From NCBI GenBank assembly GCA_022496805.1, contig CM040094.1, forward strand, positions 19,987,501-20,051,500: a DNA stretch of 64,000 bases, in the 5' to 3' direction. This stretch comes from Pohlia nutans. Lineage: Eukaryota > Streptophyta > Bryopsida > Bryales > Mniaceae. The notes beneath the pieces were generated by a model, which had not been told where the DNA came from, did not search any database, and saw only the letters and a program-made list of their open reading frames with translations. A program made the translations under genes and the position numbers. Every line of letters begins with the position of its first letter. Position 1 is the stretch's first letter. Shown one piece after another: positions 56,991-64,000 of this stretch.

Positions 56991-57536
56991 TCAAACAATG
57001 ACGGTGACACCGAGAATGTGGAGTAAGCTTAGTGCTCTTCAACTGCGGCAGACAGGCACTCCGGGCTCGCAGAGAGAGAGAGAGAGCAGAGCCAGGTAGC
57101 CAAGTAGGCAGCGACTGGAACTGGGTGGGGCATGAGAGAGGGGTGGGAGTGAGCTTTTCGATCCCGCCCTCATGCAGGCAAGCAGGCAGGCACACAGGCA
57201 CGCAGGCAAGGAGGTTTGTTAAGTTACACACCAGACGTTGAGACACGATGTACGAAGGATGCATTGGGGACGACTGACGTCATTTCGTTGGGAAAAGAAT
57301 CATTCAGCCACAACACTGGGCTGATGGTCCATCTGTCTCGTTTGGTCTGGACCTCAGGCTGCATGAGCCTCCTGCCGCTGGGGGCTGCATCTTGCCTGAT
57401 CTGTTGGGTGTTGATGGATCTGTGGGCGATCGGCTCTGGCCTCCAAGGGGCCCTCTTGCCGATCGATTATTGGTGATCCAATCTAGAGGTAGGTACCCAT
57501 AACCTATAAAATATGGTATTTTAGTATGGGAAATGT

Positions 57537-57915
57537 TTAACCCCTAAAGGACCGTGGGTTTTTCCTATTTTTGAGCATCATTTTCACCTCTTTTTATTCA
57601 TTTTCTCGTGAATATTTTTATTTTCTCTTGATACAAAATATACCAAATTAAACATTTAAATAAAATTTAAGATTTTATTCGACCGATTTAATGGTTTTTC
57701 CCATGTCTTTAAAGACAGTCAAAAAACACCAAAAATGACTGCAATTTCATCTTTTCACTTCAAACGCTATAATCTTTCAACCTATACGGTCAAATTTCTA
57801 TGAAAGTTTTACCATGCACTCTCCTGGTAATCTAAAACAAGATCCTACGGTTAGAGTTGAAAAATAATAATTTTCAAGGATTATTTTGAGGCTTGCCCGC
57901 ACTACCCATTCCCCC

Positions 57916-57946
<31 letters not shown>

Positions 57947-58140
57947 AAAAAAAAAACCCTTTTGCTCCATAACTTCCACTTAAAAAGTCGGAATCAAAAA
58001 AAATAAAAATCCCCATTTATGTATTGATATATTGAATTCACATAATTAATTTCAAAAAATAAAAATAAAAATTGACACGGTGGGAACCTACCAAAACATT
58101 GAAATGTTCTAGTTAGGACACTTGGTCCTTTAGGGGTTAA
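57537..58140. mobile_element. TTAA-bounded MITE, GGACC subfamily (604 bp)
   Basis: It begins TTAACCCCTAAAGGACC and ends GGTCCTTTAGGGGTTAA, a perfect 17-bp terminal inverted repeat. The interior is AT-rich with a C run at 57911-57936 and an A run after it; no coding sequence. Confidence 0.8.
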
Positions 58141-58647
58141 ATTTCACTGATGTGATATTCTTTTTTTCAAAGAGAATGGAAGGCACTGTTCAATGGTATT
58201 TTTTCGGATTTTTCTTCTTACATTTCAATTTATTAAAAGAAATTACGTGAAAACATTTTTGTATTCCATGACTTATATCTAACTTCACTTGTACCCAACA
58301 ACAATGAGATCAATTTTTAAACATAAATTTGCGCGTAGCTATGAACCAAACTTGGTGAAATTCCATTAATGAGTTAAGCCGTTACACTCAATACCTTTTG
58401 CTTCAATTGTGTTGGGTTTTGAGTCCATACAATGCAATTTCTAGGAAGTTTATAGATTATTTTTGTAGTATTTATCGGTTATGGATACCTTTACCTTAAT
58501 ATGGGCCCACTTAGGGGCTATCTTTTTTAGGATTGCCTTACGCATTTGTTCATATTGACCTGCTTGTTGAGATTTTTTCCGATTGTGTATACTTCCTCCT
58601 AGTTAGATGATGATATGCACTTAGAATCCTTCCACTTTACTATCTAT

Positions 58648-58963
58648 ACTAAATGGCGTATTTAGTGTCTAAAGAGAATTGATGTCTTTTACCACAATTT
58701 GTTCAAAGGTGAAGAGATATAAAGTCTTTACACTACATACTGTAGAAGTTTGCCACTTGTCATTTCCACTTTCATTGAGAGTGCCATGTTCTTTCCAAGT
58801 AATGAGCGTGACATAAGGTGGCATGCCATATTTATTATAAAGTTGCCATATGTCATTGGAACACTACATTCATTTTTTCTGACAATGATACTATATCTCC
58901 TTAAAACTAAATAGTATTTGGTTTGAGAAATAGTATCCCAGACACTAAATACGCCATTTAATG
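58648..58963. repeat. Inverted repeat pair, 316 bp apart
   Basis: ACTAAATGGCGTATTTAGTG at 58648 is matched in reverse by CACTAAATACGCCATTTAAT near 58942. It may be the ends of another small element; no target duplication was recognised. A 120-aa minus-strand frame across it looks fortuitous. Confidence 0.45.
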
Positions 58964-59204
58964 TAGTAGTTTTTTTATACAAAATTGAAAAGATACAAAG
59001 AGTGAGATTTTCCCATGCGCAAAAATTCAAAAACTCCTTTGAAATTGCATGAGAATACATACATGGTGCTCTGAGGGGGGAGGGGGGCACCGGGACCTAC
59101 TCTAAGCTAAAAAGGAAAAAAGAAGGGGAGGGGGAGGGAAAAAAGAAAAAAGGAGGGGGAGGAGGAAAAAAGAAAAAAAGAAAGAAGAGTTGAGCATTGA
59201 GATC

Positions 59205-59490
59205 TCCTCGAGCGTGAATCTGCTTGTCATATTCTTGGTACCGTTAGAAAACTCTCGACAAGGAGAGGTGCACCAAAGCCATTTCATTGTTTTTAGAGGT
59301 ACATTGTGAGAGTTATGGATTTTTTTTGGTGATTTTTGACATCAAAAATTGAATTAAATTATGAAAAATGAAATTTGGGAGTTTTTGATGTCATTCTTGG
59401 CATCGTCAGAAAGCTCTCAATGAGTAAGGGTGCACCAAAATCATTTAATAACTTTTGAACCTACCATGTAAAAGTTATGGATTCTTAATC
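59205..59490. repeat. Diverged direct tandem duplication
   Basis: Two units of about 190 bp share CATTCTTGG..TCGTCAGAAA.CTCTC, GGTGCACCAAA..CATTT and AGTTATGGATT. Non-coding. Confidence 0.55.
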
Positions 59491-60289
59491 ACTATAAATT
59501 GACTTAAATTATGAATAAATGAATATAAAAATAAATAAATAAAGTAAAAGCATGGGTTAATCACGGGGAACATTGGGTCAACATCACATGGCCGCAGTAA
59601 TTGTTGTTTATAAGTCAAACAGAAGAAACTTACAGTGATCTTTAATTTAAAAAAGACAACAACAAAAACTATGTATTTGAGGTGATTTAAAAAAAAATTG
59701 AATTTATAAATGAAATATGAATTTCGTACATTGATCTTGAATAGACTTTAAAAATATTAAAATTTAACTTTCTAGAATAATATTGTATTGTATATATTTC
59801 AATTTGATGGTAAATGTTATAGTTTATTAAACTTTTATTATTATTTATTATTATTTTAACTTTAATTTATTTTTTGAGGTTTTAGGGTATTCTTAAAAAC
59901 AAGAATACAATATTAAATTATTAGCATTATTGGAAAATAATCTTTCAATAATGATAAATTGATTGTAAATTCTATATAATAAATGAGATGATCTAAATTG
60001 AAGTGAAAATAAATGAAATTATGTAGTGAAAAATATACAAAATGATTACAATAAGGTTTTTCATTTTATTTCTACAAAGAAACATGTGTTGAATTTGGAG
60101 CTACGAATGAAAATGAAAACCAATACTTTGCAAAAATCATCAATATGACAATTTGAATCTTGATATCATCATAGTTTTCCATATGTGATAAAATCTATAT
60201 AGTGGTATTGAATGAAATACACATAAATAGAATAATTATGAGATAAGAACTTGCAAGCCCATGTGAATTCTCACTACACCATATTTTCA
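59491..60289. other. Gene-free AT-rich spacer
   Basis: Nothing recognised. Confidence 0.6.
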
Positions 60290-60420
60290 GTAGATTTTGG
60301 TGCACAATTGAGCATAGAAAACGATCTTATTTTGAAATGTTTTCAACTAAGAAAAGTTAGAAGGCTAAGTCATCTTCCACCTCCAAAAAATAATTTTGTG
60401 ATTTGAAGTTTTTATGAATG
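60290..60420. repeat. Dispersed repeat, copy B
   Basis: Shares CAACTAAGAAAAGTTAGAAG, CCACCTCCAAAAAATAA and TTTTGTGATTTGAAG with copies A and C. Confidence 0.5.
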
Positions 60421-60479
60421 AGATATGGACAAATTTCAGGGACACTTTACGTGGGGAGTCGAGGCCAACAAATCTCCAA

Positions 60480-61465
60480 GCCAATTCACTCACATTTTGA
60501 GCCCAATTGGCTCAATGGGCCGCTTGGAGAACACATTAGAAAATTAATAAAGTGGGGGCCAATTCTCCCATGTGTAAAGCCCTTGGGGCCGTTTCTAGAG
60601 GCCATAAGAGGATTTTTTGACAAATTCAACCCATCTTGATCTTTCTTCTTTATCTTTGATAAAGATGGATGAGAGGAGGCATAAGGTGTTGGTTGCCCTT
60701 GTTTTCTTCGTGGCCATTAGGCATGTTTTCTTGGTTGTTGCAATTTTGCAACAATTGGCCTTGGCTCAACATTATAGTGCCATGACTATAATGTATGCCA
60801 TTATGGTAGAAATTGAGGCATGGAAGAGCACTATTTGCAATTGGAACACATGTGGGCATGTGTGGTATCAAAAGTGAGGTCATTGGACTCATTGGAGGTA
60901 GTCTTGACCCTCAAATCCTTAACTGACAAGAAATTACAGCAATGCGATGTATAGAAATAGAGGTCAACACCTAGTTAGGACATCTCAAGGGGAAGAGGAA
61001 GACCTTGGCAAGGGTGGCAAAGTGCTTGCCACCCTACGTGCGAGGTGGGGGGATCAAACCTCATGCACTACCAAAGGCAAAGGCAAGAAGACGGAGAAAA
61101 GAATGAACAAGTGGAAGATGATGAGGGTGAAAGAAAAGGAGAGGAATTTTGACCGTCCAGATTTTGCCACCATCCAACGGTGTTGATTTGCTAAAAAAAG
61201 GATTTTTTACCCAAAAATATATATTTTTAAGGGTTTTTGCAAACGGCCCTCAGGCCAAGAAACAGCCTGCCATTCTTGTAGCGCCCGATTTTTGGCGCAC
61301 GGGCCGTATCAGATCTTGTCCTCCAAACATTAAAAAATTGTTTCAAAATATTGGCCCTGACTTCCCATGTAAGGCCCCTCGGGCCAATTTCAGAATTTGG
61401 ACCAATCACAAGGCTGGATTTTGCCTTCCATTAGCCCCATGGTTGGCTTGGCCTCTCGTGTAAAG
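60480..61465. other. Region with GGCC-rich repeated phrases
   Basis: 60490-60610 and 61240-61465 share GC-richer phrases (GGGGCCAATTC, CCCATGTGTAAAGCCC versus CCCATGTAAGGCCCC, GGCCGTTT, CTCGTGTAAAGCGGCC). They lie between dispersed-repeat copies B and C, so the set may be one longer duplicated unit. Short frames here (for example from 60665) resemble no protein. Confidence 0.35.
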
Positions 61466-61544
61466 CGGCCCTCAGTAAAGTAGTGAAGAATGTGCATGAG
61501 TTGAATTATAAGAAAATGTGTTGTCATTAGACTTTCGAGGCTTA

Positions 61545-61680
61545 ACTGTGCATAGTAAACTAACTTATTTTGAATATTTATCAACAAAGAAAATTTTCAC
61601 AATCAAGCAATCTTTCTTCTCCAAAAAGAATTTTGTGATTTGGATTTTTTATGCTTAAGTTATGCACATTTTTGTAAAGG
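61545..61680. repeat. Dispersed repeat, copy C
   Basis: Shares GCATAGTAAACTAACTT, CAACAAAGAAAATTTT, TCTCCAAAAAGAATTTTGTG and TTATGCACATTTTTGTAAAG with copies A and B. Confidence 0.5.
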
Positions 61681-64000
61681 ACTACTTGAAGCATTATAAA
61701 CAACGTGAGAAACAATATAGAATTTCTTTTGATACTTGGAAGGTAAAAATTAATTAATATTAAAATTTTAAAAATGGATGTAATAAACCATTATAAGAAT
61801 TAAAAAAACCCCACTTTTAACCTTTAAGTTCATAAGGGTTTTTGCTACAAACTAAATGTGTTATAATATGTGTTATATTTAAGCGCCTTATTAACCTTGT
61901 ACTTTTAACCAGTTACACCAAAATTCAATGATAAATGATTAATTATGCAATATATTTTTCAATTTTGAAAGTTTATCAGTTTGATATTATATGTATAATT
62001 GTATATAATGAATTTTAGAAATCCATCGGTTTGCATTTGATCTAAAACTCATAATTTATAATCTATCTTTGTGAGTCCATACAAAATTTATACTTTATCA
62101 TGCATTTTTTCACACAGTTATAAATTGATACTTTTGTAGACTATTCCAACACCTAAACCATCCATTGTTCTTTATTTTTCTAAATTTTTGTGAACATATT
62201 TTTATTGATCCAATGACATATTATTATAGGAAATTTGATTCTAAATAGGTTAGGCCAAAAAAACACTCAATTTGGACACTCCTAACTCAATTTACAACAC
62301 TTCTATTTTTGGAACGACCACTTTTGGGTCGCCTTGGCACTTAAGGGTTAAATAATAAATGTCCCTAAAAATACTTACAATTCTATTAAAAAGTCAAGGT
62401 TCCAAATAAAAGGGTTGAAGGAAAAATATAAAATGGGATGAGTTTTAATATGATGGAAAAATGGATGAAAATTTGTCAATTGAATTCTGTTGTAGAATAG
62501 GATGTCATTGCATTGGGTGTCACGTTCTTTCAAATGGATGCCTAGGCCTTGCAAGAGGGACCCTGCAAGAGGCACGGTGAAAGTCCGTGGTGAGCAAAAA
62601 TAGGACTTGCAAGAGACATGATGTGGAAACAAATAGGTGTTCCGATAGGAAGACGATGAAAGAGAACGACAGTGTCATATGTGTATGCAGTTTATGGATG
62701 GAGTTGAAGTGAAGGCGGTTTGTAGAGCAGATGAGCACGTCTAAATTACGTCTACTACTCGCCTATAGAATAGTTGGTGGAGCAAATTTTGTATTGGTTT
62801 CACCATGCTATTTTGTTTTGTTTGATTTGATCTTGAAGTATTATTGTGGGTGTGTTGAAATCCACACTTGTTGGAGTGATTTTGTTAAGTACTTGAACTT
62901 TAAAATATGACTGATTGCTTAATGTGGAGGGACCTTGACGTAGTTGACATTTTGGAAATGCTCTAAATATAAATATAAAAGTTGGAGTTGGAGTTTGTGA
63001 ACAATTAGAAGGCAATGTGCAAAATTTGCAAACTCTAGAAACTAAAATACATTAATCCTCAAACAACACAAAAGCCCTTTGTGGCTGTATAGTATATTCC
63101 ATATTTGATGGTATTTGATCAAAATAACATAGATTAAACACTTACAATACAAAGCAAAATTGATAATCGTGATAATATATATCTAATAATATATCACATC
63201 TAATTTGTATAATAAACCACAATTGAGCAATTAGAAGGCTAAAAAGGCCATATTTGTTATAATTATTGAGACTTTTCGCAGTCTCATTTTTATCTTCGAC
63301 TAAAAGATAAACCGTTTTATCTCTTTACTAGTATTTTTTTTATAAATAGGTAACAACAACTTTAAAAATTTCAATATAGAATCACTATTTGAGCATTATT
63401 ATTTTTTGGTTTCAATAATTATTTTTAAAATGAATTTTTGAATAACTAGCATTCTGTCTCAAAATTTGCAAAAAGTCTCAATATAACGAATATTGTTGAA
63501 GTATTAGATGTAAGGTAGTGTTGCTAGAAGCCAAAGGGAATTGGGTGGTAATAATGATGTGTGGGAGAGGGGACAAGATATGGGCTGATCATAGAGGCCT
63601 CTAGTGGTGGGTTATCCCATATTGGTTGTCATACACACCTCCTAGTGTACACCTCTTGAGGAGGGAAGCTTTTGAGTAAAGATCATCTCTTTCTACGCAT
63701 TCCTTGTGTTTGTGTGTGTGCCTTGTGCTTTTATCTCCTATCTTCAATAGGTTATGGGCTCACTCATGTGTGTTGCATGAGTCTTGGATTGCATTGAGGC
63801 AATTAGTTCGAGGTCGTTGCGGGAGGGGCTGATTTGGAGCTTTTGGGAGCATTTTAGAGCGTTTTGGAGGAGTCTTCTCTCTTGCAGGTGTGCACGGGCT
63901 GAAGTTACTCGTGGGAGCACTCTTCTTGATCAATCTCTTCCTTAGGATCTCTTATTTCTTCATTCCAAGCCTCTTTTGTAAGTGGAACGTCGTTTCGTTC
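61681..64000. other. Gene-free AT-rich DNA to the window edge
   Basis: No gene recognised. CACTTAAGGGTTAA near 62338-62351 may be a decayed end of the TTAA family. The last 500 bases (63500-64000) are GC-richer and T/G-rich and might be the upstream region of a gene beyond the window. Confidence 0.45.

Noticed and set aside
57032..57476. Open frames on the plus strand after the inverted duplication
   Set aside because: Low-complexity CAGGCA and GAGAG repeats, no recognisable protein features and no splice context.
57537..57556. Interstitial telomere repeats (CCCTAAA)
   Set aside because: The CCCTAAA string occurs only once per terminus within TTAACCCCTAAA and is not in tandem; it is an element end, not telomere DNA.
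58728..59090. 120-aa minus-strand ORF
   Set aside because: It crosses an inverted-repeat element and has no domain-like pattern; probably fortuitous.
1..64000. CRISPR arrays, operons or other prokaryotic systems
   Set aside because: Spliceosomal introns, PPR/DYW, GLDP and plant transposons show plant nuclear DNA; no spaced direct-repeat array was found.

Overview
The window is nuclear DNA of a land plant, most likely a seed-free one (bryophyte grade). It carries a complete plant-type glycine decarboxylase P-protein gene, a complete SPO22/ZIP4-type meiotic gene and a DYW-class PPR gene whose repeat style resembles moss PPR genes. GT-AG introns, long AT-rich spacers, an LTR retrotransposon, CACTA transposons and many small inverted-repeat elements fit this. 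The species cannot be named from the sequence alone.

Layout. 1-905: one end of a CACTA-type transposon that runs off the left edge. 906-2633: tail of a second Ty3-type retroelement whose integrase reading frame continues, past a single TAA, into a proline-rich and plant-mobile-domain-like extension. 3253-5735 (+): an unrecognised four-exon gene (380 aa). 6317-9996 (-): SPO22/ZIP4 homologue, six exons, 927 aa. 10.0-19.7 kb: gene-free, AT-rich and packed with inverted-repeat elements, including a 1.7-kb palindrome around a 14-bp minisatellite and several elements bounded by TTAACCCCTAAA. 19749-24760: a CACTA element holding a DUF4216 transposase remnant and apparently captured host fragments (a formin FH2 exon and an acidic, GeBP-like N-terminus). 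25.7-27.0 kb: small elements.

27388-35927: a degenerate Ty3/gypsy chromovirus with two LTRs, gag, protease, RT, RNase H, integrase, chromodomain and an extra 3' ORF. A 1.9-kb CACTA element (30667-32606) with an ATT target duplication sits inside its RT. 36125-36217: an isolated, well-spliced exon of an unknown gene. 37868-41062 (+): a broken PDF-motif/PPR/DYW gene. 41424-43029 (-): an unrecognised five-exon gene with one internal stop. 44776-50398 (-): GLDP, 14 exons, 1043 aa, intact. 50.6-57.0 kb: a large imperfect inverted duplication that includes the GLDP upstream region; one arm was later split by a TTAA-bounded element. Its 3.7-kb spacer holds a decayed retroelement with a restriction-like endonuclease domain. 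57.0-64.0 kb: gene-free repeats.

Only three genes look intact: the 380-aa gene, ZIP4 and GLDP. They do not form a pathway: ZIP4 acts in meiotic crossover formation in the nucleus, while GLDP acts in photorespiratory glycine oxidation in mitochondria. The most unusual material is in the mobile elements: a TTAA-targeting inverted-repeat family with an empty-site comparison inside this window, repeated stem-loops with changing stems in the chromovirus leader, and an extra retroelement ORF with a possible promoter or splice site of its own.
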